Origin: Mesodorylaimus sp. YZB2_4 | Lineage: Eukaryota; Nematoda; Enoplea; Dorylaimida; Dorylaimidae | Assembly (NCBI GenBank): GCA_030248295.1 | Contig: JASANH010000908.1 | Span: 620,001 to 684,000 of the forward strand | DNA length: 64,000 nucleotides | Direction: 5' to 3' | Shown here: positions 10,977 to 22,653 of the stretch, one piece after another | Layout of the letters: each line of letters opens with the position of its first letter | How positions within the stretch are numbered: position 1 is the stretch's first letter | Notes under the pieces: model-generated | Told to the model about the DNA's origin: nothing | Seen by the model: the letters and a program-made list of their open reading frames with translations, nothing else | The model's database searches: none | Made by a program: the position numbers and the translations under genes

Positions 10977-12043
10977 TATGTGCGTCGTAACTGCGTTTCG
11001 CATGTGTTGTCTTATCAACGAAGCGATTATATACACTCCGCTGAAATTCTTAAAACGAATGGCAAGACGTACAAAAAACGATAATCTTGATATTTGAGCT
11101 AATGCCAAGCAAACAAGTAAAAGTTGTTAACGCCCATGGCAATGTTTGAAATATTTTAACTATGTGTCCTTAGTCAGGAGAGAATAAGCTATGGGCATTT
11201 TGTCAACGAGACGCTTATCAACTTCCTGTCATACGTCTACGCTATTTTAGAATTACTGATAAAAACTATGTGCAACGTGTTCAAGTACTGCGAATATGCC
11301 GCTTGGCATGGCACAGAAATGTTAACGATGCTGTTTCTTTCTCCTAATTCAAAAGAGTTTAAGTAAATACGGATAAATGGGAAGATGGGCGTTTCTTTGA
11401 ACCGTGCCAATCAGCTTATCGTTTGCTAATGCCTCGAGAATGAGAACCATGCAAAGATGCTTTTCCTCGTCTCCACTTGCACTGATGCTCAACATACTGT
11501 AGGACAAGCCTAAAATGGGCGTTAGCACATAGTTGCATTTAGCTGTGACAGCCTGTTGCTGGGTCGTCTGGGCTGCGGTGTGTTTGGTCCCCTATGTTGT
11601 TTCGTTGGCGGAATATTTTCTTCCTTTTTGTGCCACCCCAGCTTTTCCACGGGACTTTCAACTCGCTATGAGCAGTCACGCCATCAGCATAGATGGCACA
11701 GTCACGATCGTGTAAGCGACTACCAATTTCACACGGGCTTCTGACGCCTCCACCTATTCGTATAGAAGCACCTCCGCCAAGAGCTATCCTGTAAGCTGCG
11801 CTAGTGGGCGGGCGAGTGGGAAGGATGGTCTTCCCAATGGTACTTGACGACCGGCTCCCTGAGACTTAAGGTCTTGGTTCTTTCGTCGTTGACAATGCCG
11901 GGTAAGCCACCCACGGCGTGGTGTGAGGTCAGCGAGAGCTTCTGCTCAGGAGGATTGCACGACAAGGCCAGCCCACTCGCTACTAAGCAATCGGGTAGAC
12001 GAACGCTGAACCACCTGCCCCACCGCGGTATCCGTGATGCGAT
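10977..12043. other. Intergenic
   Basis: About 1.1 kb upstream of the peptide gene. No supported gene. Confidence 0.4.
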
Positions 12044-12051
12044 ATTCCGAC
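12044..12051. repeat. Left target-site duplication of copy B
   Basis: ATTCCGAC, identical to 13377-13384 on the other side of the element. Eight base pairs is the hAT hallmark. Confidence 0.9.
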
Positions 12052-13376
12052 TAGCGTTGATACAGTTTTGGAAAAAAATTCAGTTTCAGTTTCAGTTACA
12101 GTTAACTGAATCTCAAAAGATTCAGTTAACTAAATTTAACTGAATGATTCAGTTTTTCGTTGAAAAGCATTTCGCATCTGGATGTGAACACTTGACGAGA
12201 ACAATCTCCACTTTTCTTCGTTCAAATAACTTCTCTTCCGCATTTAAGACTTTTAACAGCTCACAAGGCGCAGTAAAGAGCAAAGTCAACACCAGAGGGT
12301 CCTTTACGAGCACAGCGATGCACGACCATGTCTCAACAGTCCACCCACCAACAAATTCGTGGACAGGCCAGGTACCTGAACCTTGTAACCGTTCTAATTC
12401 TAATGCCATAGCTCATGATTGTAATTTCTTTTGGTCCAAAAGAAAGCTCTGCGCAAAATATTTAGCTCGTTTGGGCAACTACTGAGCAGAGGTCAGCGTC
12501 TGAAGTCCTGCAAATTTTCGGCAACATTCCCGCTTCGTCGGGTCTTTTGTGCAAAACAATTCAGAACCAGAAGCCTGGAGGACGGAACCAAAGCCCAGCC
12601 TGAACAGCGGGTTCAGGAGAGCCCTGCGAGTGTCTCAACTTTCTGTCGCCTCGCAACACACGAATTTAAGAAACCCGCAAGATTTTAGGAGCCGACCGCT
12701 GCTGACCAGCTGGCCATAAGAGCCAAATATTTTCAGTAGAGCTTTCTTCCACACCAGGAACTTGGGAGTTATCGAATAAGCATGTCGAGTTCAACTTACT
12801 GGTTGGCAAAGCTTTCTAAGATCATTGAGATGTAACTTTAAAATGTTTGTAATAAAATGATTGAAACTGAAGAAACCCTTTTTCATATACTGTAGGGACT
12901 ATCATTTTATTTTTAATATACCGACTGCTTTTCAACTTGGACCTCGCCTAGCTTATAACCTCTTTCACTCGGCGCTAGCCTGCAGGAAATGATGAAGCAC
13001 TACAATATTCGTGAAGATTTTGCAACTTCTCTCTACATTTGGACCAAAATTCGAATGGATCGATTTTTTCTCTAGCGTTTTAAGGATTACAAAATACACC
13101 TCGAACTCGCTATTAAGATGATTCGAACCAGCAATTCGTCTAGCTGCATGTCGTTTCTCTTTGAGATCTGCACGAGCATCCGCATACAGATTACTAATTT
13201 TCAAAAGCGTAGTAATTCGAAAACTGAATTCAAGTGATTCTAAAAAGATTTAGTTACAGTTAAATTCAGTTTTGGCGAGGAGATTCAATTTCAGTTTCAG
13301 TTACAGTTGACTGAATTAAAAAGATTCAGTCAACTGATAGATTAAGTTTCAGTTTCAGTTAATTGTGACAACGCTA
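12052..13376 (-). mobile_element. Non-autonomous hAT-like element, copy B (inverted relative to copy A)
   Basis: 1325 bp. It begins TAGCGTTGATACAG and ends with the inverted TAGCGTTGTCACAA, fitting the hAT terminal pattern YAGNG, and is flanked by perfect 8-bp duplications ATTCCGAC. Each end is built from repeated AACTGAA/TTCAGTT units that extend about 120 bp inward, giving long imperfect inverted repeats. No long transposase frame remains, so mobilisation would need an enzyme from elsewhere. The orientation is defined by alignment with copy A. Confidence 0.9.
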
Positions 13377-13384
13377 ATTCCGAC
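13377..13384. repeat. Right target-site duplication of copy B
   Basis: ATTCCGAC, a perfect repeat of 12044-12051. Confidence 0.9.
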
Positions 13385-14325
13385 CAGCATCTAGCACGTG
13401 ACGACCGCAGGCAGATTCGCTTCAGAAACACTCCATCAGCGAGGCCGTGTCCGTGCTCACAGATCGATCCGCCAAAGACCTTTACGTCAAACCCCAATGA
13501 GGGCACATATTCCGGGTTCAATGCTCGTGTCGATCAGCCAATGGCCGCCGTTCACTCTCCACGCGTGCATAGGGATTGGTGATGGATACCAATGAATTTT
13601 ATGGATAAGTGAAGGGACTCCGAGGAAATAAATAAAAGTACGATTATCCGTCATAAGAAAGGTTAAAGGATACACTCAAAGGGAATGCCATGCTTCTTCG
13701 GTGCTCTTATACACGTTTGCGTTTGTTGAGGTCACTCTATGAGTTAAATAAAGAGCCAAATCGTGGCACAGATGATAGAGGGCTATTCCAGAATCTGTGG
13801 GTGTGGTTCAAGCTAAATTGCCATTACGTAGCTCGCACTTGTAATTTTAACCTAATTACATGTAAGAAGGTGCTTCTCGCGTCATCAGTATGCGATACGG
13901 TCACAGGCTTCTACATAGTGATTCTAGTAAGCTTTGGATCGCGGGAAATCATGCAAATGCAGATGTTTATACAGCAGCATGCTTAGAAGTCGAATGCAAA
14001 TGGCCGGGATTAATTTAGTGCGCGTCTTGTTTGACATACAGTATGAGATGTGAAAAAGTGTAGCCTCGAAGCACTTCTTGTCTTGTGTCCAGAGAACGTA
14101 CCATGGTACTGACGTCAGTGAGTTCTTTCCAGTTATGAAGCGCAGTAACCGGAAGGCAAGGTGGAGAACTCGCTATCGAGCTATGAGGCGTCCATGCAAA
14201 ATGTGAAGGGCATAAAAATACCGTTCAGCTAGGCCTATGTCTTATCGCAGTCCTACCTCGTGACAAGGCGTGAATATCATAAAATTCCTACGAACACGTG
14301 CAACGAACGCCAACGCAGCAGACGA
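13385..14325. other. Intergenic
   Basis: About 940 bp between the transposon and the GPCR 3' end. Nothing recognised. Confidence 0.4.
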
Positions 14326-15744
14326 TTAAGATTCGCTCATCCTGTCAAGGTTCCTCAATGGAACCCAATAATTATCACGATTGATAAAATGATGCGGCAA
14401 GCGAAAATGAGTCTGCTGCAGTGACCGTCTCGCTATTATATCGCGTCTCACTGTCTCTACGAGCAAGTGGTTCCTCGAAGCCACTACATCGCTAATAATA
14501 GCAGGGCCAGCGTGACCACCCATGACGGCCCTTGACTCCAAGTTGAGTGCGCCTTGATTCGCTTCTCGTCTTCCACCAAATTGAAAAGCTCTGATTCGAT
14601 TTCGCCATGAAAAATAGAAAAAAGAATTTGTTGCTCCATCCACCACAACCAGTAGATTGGCAAGGTCAACTAGGAACAGCAAGATTTTTGAGGGTTCGCT
14701 GTCATCAGATTCGAATGTTTGAGGATCAGTGGTCAGTTCGACAATGTTGATGACGACGGGGAGTGTGTAAAAGAGAAGAAATTTAGCGGCGATCATGGTC
14801 AGCAGGATGTGAGCGTATCGATGACTAGGAGTCGATGATGAGTTAGGACTCGAACCACTGGACACCAGTGCCACTGTCCCCGCTTGAGCATCGCTACAGT
14901 TGGCGGGCCTTCGCATCCGTGCTCGACTTCTGTCTGATTCTCGTACCACTAGAACGATTCTGATCGTGAGCAGAAGAATGATCAAGAATGGCACGATCGA
15001 TACGAATATGACATTGCCCATCACCCTGTACAGGAACTGGTAGTAGACGTTATCACGCATGGGTGATAAGCACAGTTTATTATGCTGTGTATCGTCGATC
15101 CCCAAAGTGGTTTCGTTACTCCAATCTACACCATCCTGGTCCGATGATGAGGGAGAGTGTGTGCTTGTGGGAGCCGTGAAGGTCAATTCGAAAGCTAATG
15201 GCAGATTGTAAAAAACGACCAATATACTCAGCAAGATACAGATCAGTCTGGCTCGGCGTCGAGGTGATGTCAGGCGGCTCTGCAGCGGCCTAGAAATGGC
15301 AGTATATCGCTCGACGGTCACAGCTAGTGCCAACCACACGCTGGCTGTGCTACAACAATTTCCGATCCAATATCCAATCAAGTATAGAACACTAGACACG
15401 TGTACGACATGAGCTGGTATGTTGACGTTGGTCGACTGACGAGTTAGGAGAGCGGGCAAACAGTTGAAGAGGACGGTAGCGAATAAGAGACCCGTATTCC
15501 ACAAGGCGAATGTCATCAGGTAGTAATAAAATGCTTGTCTTCTCCGACGTCTCATCTCATTGCCACCGAAGCAATGAAACGAGACCACCACACTCGTGTT
15601 GCCCAGCATTCCGACAATGACCAAGCTCAGGCTCAGTACACCGTTCATCCAAAATGATAGAGTACTACTGGCTGTTCCATCATCACGAATACCAGGCTGG
15701 GACAAGGACTCTTGCCCATTGCTAATGTTCTCCGAGTCACCCAT
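14326..15744 (-). CDS. Rhodopsin-class GPCR, FMRFamide-receptor-like
   Basis: Single exon, 472 residues, seven hydrophobic segments. The extracellular N-terminus has an N-glycosylation site. TM1 has LGNTSVVV. The end of TM3 has ERY in place of DRY (VERYTAISRPL). An extracellular loop of about 45 residues with NET lies between TM4 and TM5. TM6 lacks CWxP and reads KFLLFYTLP. TM7 has NSFFYF in place of NPxxY, followed by a basic helix 8. The ERY..PL and N-S-x-x-x-F/Y pattern is typical of invertebrate FMRFamide/myosuppressin-type receptors, so a peptide ligand is likely, but this is family inference. The tail after TM7 is about 95 residues, Arg-rich. The lack of introns, unlike almost every neighbour, might reflect an old retrocopy. 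Confidence 0.85.
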   Translation of the reverse strand: MGDSENISNGQESLSQPGIRDDGTASSTLSFWMNGVLSLSLVIVGMLGNTSVVVSFHCFGGNEMRRRRRQAFYYYLMTFALWNTGLLFATVLFNCLPALLTRQSTNVNIPAHVVHVSSVLYLIGYWIGNCCSTASVWLALAVTVERYTAISRPLQSRLTSPRRRARLICILLSILVVFYNLPLAFELTFTAPTSTHSPSSSDQDGVDWSNETTLGIDDTQHNKLCLSPMRDNVYYQFLYRVMGNVIFVSIVPFLIILLLTIRIVLVVRESDRSRARMRRPANCSDAQAGTVALVSSGSSPNSSSTPSHRYAHILLTMIAAKFLLFYTLPVVINIVELTTDPQTFESDDSEPSKILLFLVDLANLLVVVDGATNSFFYFSWRNRIRAFQFGGRREANQGALNLESRAVMGGHAGPAIISDVVASRNHLLVETVRRDIIARRSLQQTHFRLPHHFINRDNYWVPLRNLDRMSES

Positions 15745-18320
15745 TGCGAAAATTGTAAGCCCTAGAAAGAACCTTTGTACGATCCTCGATCACTCGTCAC
15801 TGAACAAGCCGAGCCGAGGACTAGCTGTGGGGTAGTTCCGTCTATTACCATAATTCGCTACGTCACAAGCCATCGTCTCTGTTACCTTAGTGATAGATTG
15901 TCACCTGGCACCGGTCTCATTCTCGATTGACCTCGAACTCGGGATGACAGACTCAAACCCCTCATTTTTCCACTATTTTCGACATTGTTCAAGGAAGAAA
16001 AAGTGTTATTTTTTCGCTGCCGATCAACGATTGGCTGAAAGAGGAAATAGGAGGAGACAACAGTTTTAAATTGCTTCTTCTAAAAAACCTGCTTTTCTTT
16101 TTTCCCAGCTGCACAAAGAGTTTTTTATTCTTTTTCAACCTAAAAAACGAACATAGTCCCGGAAACTCACAGGCTAGGAAATGGTGCGCTGGCTTCCACG
16201 ATGAAGGTCAATTAGCAATCGAGGCCTTTGGTCAGGCAAAGCACTCTAGCCATTTTTACCCGGCCTCGTTCTACTTTTCTCAAGTCAATAATAAATGTGT
16301 TAAAGTGTTTCCAGTCATTATTCGCTTCGAGAGATTTCATAATCCACCCTTTTAAAGTCCTTGTTTCGTTCTTTGAAGCAACTGTATACCGGCATTTCAG
16401 GCTTTAAGATCATTTGTTTCCTTCTTAACACCTTATTAGGCTGGAACTGTGGTTTTCAAACGCATAAAACATCCTTTTATCAAACTATCAATCCCTTGTT
16501 CAATAAAACTGTTACCATGCACTGTCCGCAACGGAAAAAGGATGAGTCGCTGTCGAGAAAAGCAGACTAACTAAGCATGGTCAAATAGTAGTTACCCAGT
16601 GCCTACAGCTAGCCTTACATAAACGATGAGCCGCCCTAGTCTTTGGCTAGCTATTTTGACCTCTTGATCACGTCCAGTTTAGAATTATCTGGCTACTAGG
16701 TCGACGTGGCACTAATTATGTTTTCCTCGTTTTGATCATTATAACAAAACGTCAATGAGATTAGACACATCGTGCTTGTCCAGTTAGCTAAAGAATAGGT
16801 CTTTCTATCCTGAAGGTTTGAAAGACTATATTTCACAGTCGAGCAAAGGAATGAGCATGAAAAATAAGAGTCACGTTACAAAAAGCCGGATGGAATGAAA
16901 GAAATCCAAAGCTTTCTAGAGCTCCTTCTCACCGTCAGCACGATTTGAATAGGCATGAGTGAAGCCAGAAACTTCTGGGCAAACATGGCATGCCATTAGC
17001 AGGGCAGAGCAGACTAAATGTTGTCATTATCTTCTTTTCGTAGTATACATTTGCATGGTTGCACAGTCACAGTGTGGTTTAGACACGAATCTGTTGGTAG
17101 CTATGTATACAGCTGCTTTGAACAGCGCGTCAATGACCACGTGCACTTATCAGCCTTTCATTCCTCCCAATGAAAGCTGGCTTGCACTCCTACTTGTGTG
17201 ACATGTTTGCCTTGTACAGATTACAATAGCACCGTTAAACCTCTCAAGCAATTAGCCAGAAAGTCATCTAGAAGACATCCACACCAGCAACGCGCCTACC
17301 CCTCCGACCTTTGGACCTATAAATCATCGAGCCATCATCGAATACCTGGCACATTTTTATTTTTCAACAAACCCGTCAAAAACTCAGCCTTCTATTATTT
17401 ACAGCCTCCGTTTTACACGGTGCCATGGTGTTAATGTTTATGTGTTCGCAAGGATTGAGTAAGATTGATAAGATCAAAATCAGACGTCTAAGAAAGAGGA
17501 AACAGACGCGACGATGCACGAGCTGGCTCCATTACTTTGAGCCTACTCCTCGAATATACCTTGCTTGCACTTTTTGTGTTAAACGTCTACACTAGCACAG
17601 GCTCGTGATGAAGTCAGTCGGCTGGACTAAACACGGTTGACTGGGCTTTTAGCCAAGAGAGTTAGTTTGCAGGAAGTGATTTTAGCAAATTTGCCCAGCT
17701 ATAACTCAATGCCCTTGCCAATATTGTGCCAGACGGCAGGCCACTACGTCGACCAATTCTATATTTATTTGTTTTCTTGGCAGCTCTGTCTGACACCTAC
17801 ATCTACTGCATTTCAACCAGCCCGAACAGTCATAATTTTAAATGGCCTTCCTCGCGCGAACCACGGTGTAGCACCGTCATGGGCCTAAAATCTTGAGAGC
17901 CTACCCGCTTGAAGATACAGTTTCAGGAATAGTTCTCCTGCGCGGGTGCTGGACCTAGGCTTGTCAAATAGTGTTGTCAGCTTACACACACGCTTTCGTC
18001 AGCTCCCACGGCGTAGAAACTTATTGACTCTGGTTCGCAAGCCTTGTCAAGGGCCTATTGCATGACCAATCGTCCCCTCGTGATCCGAATACTGAAAGCC
18101 AGTTCTGGCTTATCGCCAGATTAACGAGGGCACTCGAATCAAGCACTTCTTGCTTGGCCGCAATGCGCATATGAGACAACTGGAGGATGTTGTCCAGAGT
18201 CTGGTGCCAAAGCGCATAAACCTTGTGCAATCGAGTGGCATTCTTCTCAGAGCACTTGGCGCTTCAGGCTTGTGACAGCCTGATAGCAGTGCCCCACACT
18301 TACTTATTTTAGGCCCAAAT
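15745..18320. other. Long intergenic stretch
   Basis: 2.6 kb with no gene I can support on either strand. Moderately AT-rich. It contains the GPCR 5' region and the HSP20 upstream region; a TTTTAG just before 18321 could be a splice acceptor of an untranslated first exon. Confidence 0.4.
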
Positions 18321-19187
18321 ATGAATCGCCAAAGTCACCTCGATGCAACTTTGCAAGACCATTTCCGAACATTCGATGGCCCTACAGTGATCACTAAACG
18401 CAATTTCAGTTTGTTGAGAGGTAAGACATTGCAAGAAGCACCCAACATGCTCATTAAAGCCACGTCGCAGCAAGCCGACTCGCAAAAGCGTAGGCGAAGT
18501 ATGGATATCACGGCATCACCTCCGTCCACGCCGGATTCGGGTTGTTGGTCACCCTCATCATCCACAGAGCATATCGGGGCCGCAACACCCGTCGATCAAA
18601 GAAGGGCAACGCCATTTGGATCAAGTGGGATACAGGACAGATCGAGCAATCTGTGGGATTGGCCTCTTGGAGAGCCAAAACTTTTCAATTGCGAGGACTA
18701 CATCGAAGTTCAGTTTAACTTTTATCCTTTTTCGGCGCAGGAAGTTTGGGTAAGTCTTTTCGATTCTGTCTTGTCAAGATAAGAACTCCATTTGCTTGGC
18801 CATCCTTTGAATCACTACGCAGACCTTTGAAATCCAAAATCCCGGCCTAACAAGCGATTCTCTACTTATCGACTCCTACATGCTGTTCAGGCTGACATTA
18901 TGGGCAACGAGTTGATCATACATTGCAATACTGACACATATCGTTCGTGGCCTGGCCAAAGGGAAATCTTCCGTTGCTACACTCTCCCATTAAACGTTAA
19001 CCCCAAATCAGCCGAGTTCAGCATCATTCAAAATCGATATCTGAAAGTGATTATTAGAAAGATATTGCCGTTAAAAATGGCTATTGCCTTTTATGGTATG
19101 GATATGGACGAAAACGATGATGCGGAAGAAGATCGTAGCGACAGCGACGTTGTGTCTTCGATGACGGATGAAACAATTTCTGTTTGA
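18321..19187 (+). CDS. Divergent small heat-shock protein (alpha-crystallin domain)
   Basis: Two exons, 18321-18749 and 18891-19187 (726 nt, 241 residues), phase-0 GT-AG intron of 141 nt. Small heat-shock proteins are ATP-independent chaperones. The alpha-crystallin domain spans about residues 125-210: VQFNFYPFSAQEVW, then GNELIIHC (family: GNELIVHG), REIFRCYTLPLNV (family: R.Y.LP..V) and YLKVIIRK. The canonical G-V/I-L-T motif is replaced by RYLKVII, so it is divergent. The N-terminal 120 residues are Ser/Pro-rich with KRRRS, and the C-terminus is a very acidic tail (DENDDAEEDRSDSD) without the usual I-x-I motif, which may alter oligomerisation. Confidence 0.75.
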
Positions 19188-19817
19188 AGCTTTTTTTCTT
19201 GGAGCACTGCAATACGAGCTCTGTTTACCCAAGGTGTAGACAAAGTGTCCGAATATTTACACGAGACAATGACTATACTTCCCACAAGTGGTCAGTCATA
19301 TGCCATTACTTCCTGTCGTTGATCATTGTTTATTGTTCCTGCTTCCCGATGCTTTGATGCAGTTTTTAGCGCCGTAATTCGTGTCGTTCTGAACTTTAGC
19401 GGCTGTTTGTTCTTTTCTGCAACCCATGTCTTGTTGGAAAACTAACGAGTCAGTGTGGCTGTTCAGTCTGGTAGAGCGTGCGTCGCTCGCATTTCAACCT
19501 GAAAAAGACGAGTTGGTACCAAATGTTAGACAATGCCTTCCGCCCTTCACTCGATGCGTCATCACCCAAAGGCACCATGGACGTCTTTGATAACCTACGC
19601 TGATGTAGGTGCATGAAAACTGGTTACCAAAGATGGCCACGACTGAATCGCGTGGTATTATTATGAAGGTAACAAGTTTTCTTCCAAGTACTGCTGACGC
19701 CCGCCCGCCTTTGTTACAGATAACTGTTCTCAAAGTTTTCACAACAAAATCAAAAATGGTTACACCTTCGCATCATCTCGTGCATGGCGCCCACCTCGTT
19801 GCGAGGTCACAAATTAG
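19188..19817. other. Intergenic
   Basis: 630 bp between HSP20 and the first PAN-domain gene. No gene seen. Confidence 0.4.
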
Positions 19818-19825
19818 TATATAAG
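19818..19825 (+). promoter_or_regulatory. TATA box of PAN-domain gene A
   Basis: TATATAAG, 74 bp before the ATG, with an initiator-like CCATTAGT about 25-30 bp downstream. Confidence 0.65.
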
Positions 19826-19898
19826 CGCAATGACTCCGTCTGCCATTAGTGCATACCTTCGCAAATTGATATAGCTGTACTCGCCAGGTGATCCAAGT

Positions 19899-21886
19899 AT
19901 GGCCGGCATAGCCTTTTCTGTATTCGCTCTTTGCTTTACCACACTCGCTTTAGGCCAACAACGTAAGAATTCTTGGCGATTTCATTCACTGATTTCTTTC
20001 AGTGATGATTTCTTTATTTTTCAGTCACATCAGATGGATGCTATCGCGAATATAAAAACTCCAAGGTCACCTGCATGTTACCTTTTACGTCTCAAATCTC
20101 GAACTCGATTGAAGAATGTGGTGCTTTTTGCACCCAAAATGCACCTAAATGTAAAGCTGCCCAATTAGATGCTAATAGCAACTGTCAGCTTTTTGATACG
20201 CCAGTGCCCACTACGAATACTGCTGGTCGTAAGAAGAGGTATATTCTAGTGGTTTTTCATACTCATGATATCCCTTTCACCACCAGATCTGTTCTGGTTT
20301 AGAGTAGCAGGTTGTTACGGGTATGGTCCCACTATCATCCCTTCACCTGGTTGCTGCTACATGCTGCCAACTGGCTATGGTTGCACTGGCGGAGTTACTA
20401 CTACGACAATGGTCTACCCAAGTGATCCGACTACTGCACCACCAACTCCACCAACTCAACCCACGCCACCAACGCCTCAAACTCCTCCCCCGCCAACGGA
20501 GGCTACCACGACTCAAGCTCCCACCACCTCTAATTTACCACTTCCGCCAGAAGGCAAGCAAGTACCCAACACAACCAAACCAAACTTGAAAGCCTCGTTC
20601 CGTGCTTTTCAGCCACATGCCCCTCTAACAAAGTGGTTCGCTACACATACGTCGATGGATATCAACTCTCCGGTCAACCCGATGCCACTTTCCAAGCTGC
20701 CAACGAGCAGGAATGCACGACCGCCTGCACTAATAATCGGACACCAGATGGGAAGCAAGTACCTTGCCGATCAGCCGATTACAACAGCAAAACGCAGCAG
20801 TGTTCGATCAGCCTTCAAATAACGCCTCCCTTGGGCACAGTGAAGGCTACCTCCAATCCAGATTCAAGGCACTTAGAAAAAGTTTGCGTTGATGGTAAGA
20901 CTGTGGCTTATACAATGTAATACGCCCCTAAAACACCATTCTTTAGCCACGGTCGGTCAGAACTGCCAAGGTCCTTATTTCCGAGCCCCTCAACACATTC
21001 TGATTGGATTTGCTCAAGCGGTGGCCACTGCCTCCAGCACGGTGGAATGCTTGGAACTCTGCGCCAATGCTCAGACCCGTTTTGGCTTCGCCTGTTCTTC
21101 TGGCATGTATTACTTCGACGAAAGCACTAATAACTGCATCTTGAATTCGGAGACACGCTCGTCGCATGAAGACCTCTTCGTCCCAGAGGAGACAGATGGG
21201 GTGGAATACTTCGAGCCAGGCTGCACTGCTACCAGACGTAAGTGTCTAAAATGGTGATGTATTGTCTGAGTAGTAATGGATAAATACGCCCATTTTTAGA
21301 CCGTCGCCAAGTTGGTCCTGCAAAACGCAACAGAAATATATTGAAACTGAACAGCGAATCGTACGGAGCTTGGTCCATGTGCGATACCGTAAAATTGGAT
21401 CATATGAGATTCAGACAATGCACGTCCCTGAATCCTAATAAATGTCAAATTGACTTAAATGGATGTGATCCAGCCAAAGGTACTCCTTACTTCCCTGCCG
21501 TCCTTGGTCGCTTCAAAACATCCATTTTTTTAGAAAATGAGTACGACCTCGAAGTAGAATCGACGGCCCCCAAGGGTATCGAGCTGATGAGGACCCACAC
21601 CACACCACCTCCTGCAGGAACATCACCAAAACCTGGCACGTCCGCGAGTCCCTTGGCGAAAGCTGATAGTACCCCTCCAAAAACATCGCCACCGCCATCC
21701 ACCCCTAAAGCGGCGGGTGCCGGAGATTGTGTGCCTGTCATAAGAAACGGCAGCAAGGACTGCAACAGTGGAGTGCGTTTTCTGCCAAATGGAAGGAGGC
21801 AGCCGTGCAACCCAAACAAAAAGGAATGCGATGGTGAGAAGGAACGTGATAAAGATAAACAGAAGGATAAGAAGGGACGTCATTAA
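19899..21886 (+). CDS. Secreted PAN/Apple-domain protein A
   Basis: Seven exons: 19899-19962, 20025-20238, 20303-20553, 20613-20894, 20947-21237, 21300-21479 and 21534-21886 (1635 nt, 544 residues). A signal peptide is followed by a PAN-like domain (DGCYREY to CQLFD), a GRKKR convertase-like site, a small Cys/Gly module (GYGPTIIPSPGCCY), a Pro/Thr linker, a second PAN domain (VDGYQLSG to KVCVD) and a third (QGPYFRAP to EYFEPGC). Then come a basic AKRNRN site, a WSMC...NPNKC...GCDPAKG module, a Pro/Thr stretch, a four-Cys module and a Lys/Asp-rich tail. This layout resembles apical extracellular-matrix proteins of moulting animals. Intron 3 has a GC donor (AAG|GCAAGC); gene B has GT at the same site. 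Confidence 0.88.
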
Positions 21887-22530
21887 CCTCAATGAGTGCT
21901 AATTATTGTTTCCATCAACTTTATAAAACCTGCTCTCTCTCTCTCCTGGTTCATCAGTCTGTACCTCACTGCTATTTTCAACGGCAGTCGGACCATGTTT
22001 CTGCCCCCTGAACCGTCCATTCCTCCACCCACACTGTCCCAGATTACACATCCCACATGCGTCCACATGTCTCATCCGAGTGCACTCGTGACAACGGTTC
22101 TATTTAATCAAACTTTACTCCTTTATTCGGCGCACTTGTTCTTGTCTGATCTCTCAAAGCAGGCACGTTGGCGTAATATGAAACCAGTTTGTCCGCCCGT
22201 ACAGTGCATACTGTTCGCCTCCGACTGGTGCCCCGATAGGCGTTGATGGTGCCCATTGGCATTCTTGGGCACACAACTAGATTAGGCCAGCACGGCTGTC
22301 TTGGTTTACAGTAAAAAGTGTCAACTGCACAAACGTCGAAACAAGTTCGACAATGTCCAAATATGGCAATGAATTCAACTCGGAAAACGCCTTCGCCCAC
22401 GCAATCGACATTTGATAAATGTAGTGCGTGAACTGGGACCGCGAGAGTGATCGTCCTTGTACGCAACCGTTTACGAGAAAAGTAAGTGCGTTTTTCTTGT
22501 TTGTCACCGCCAACGTGTTTTTGGGAGAAC
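21887..22530. other. Intergenic between the PAN paralogues
   Basis: 640 bp with no supported gene. Confidence 0.4.
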
Positions 22531-22537
22531 TATAAGA
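22531..22537 (+). promoter_or_regulatory. Possible TATA box of PAN-domain gene B
   Basis: TATAAGA, 123 bp before the ATG of gene B. Confidence 0.4.
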
Positions 22538-22653
22538 CGTCTACATAGAGTTGGTTCAGCATTCGGAGGAAGTAGACTCCCAGCCAGTCGTGATTCTATC
22601 GCTTTAACAAACATCCACCCATTCTTGGTTCCTATTGTGCACAGACACTCGAT

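Noticed and set aside
21487..21819. Minus-strand ORF opposite PAN gene A exon 7
   Set aside because: It is the complement of a Pro/Thr/Lys-rich coding exon and has no independent support.
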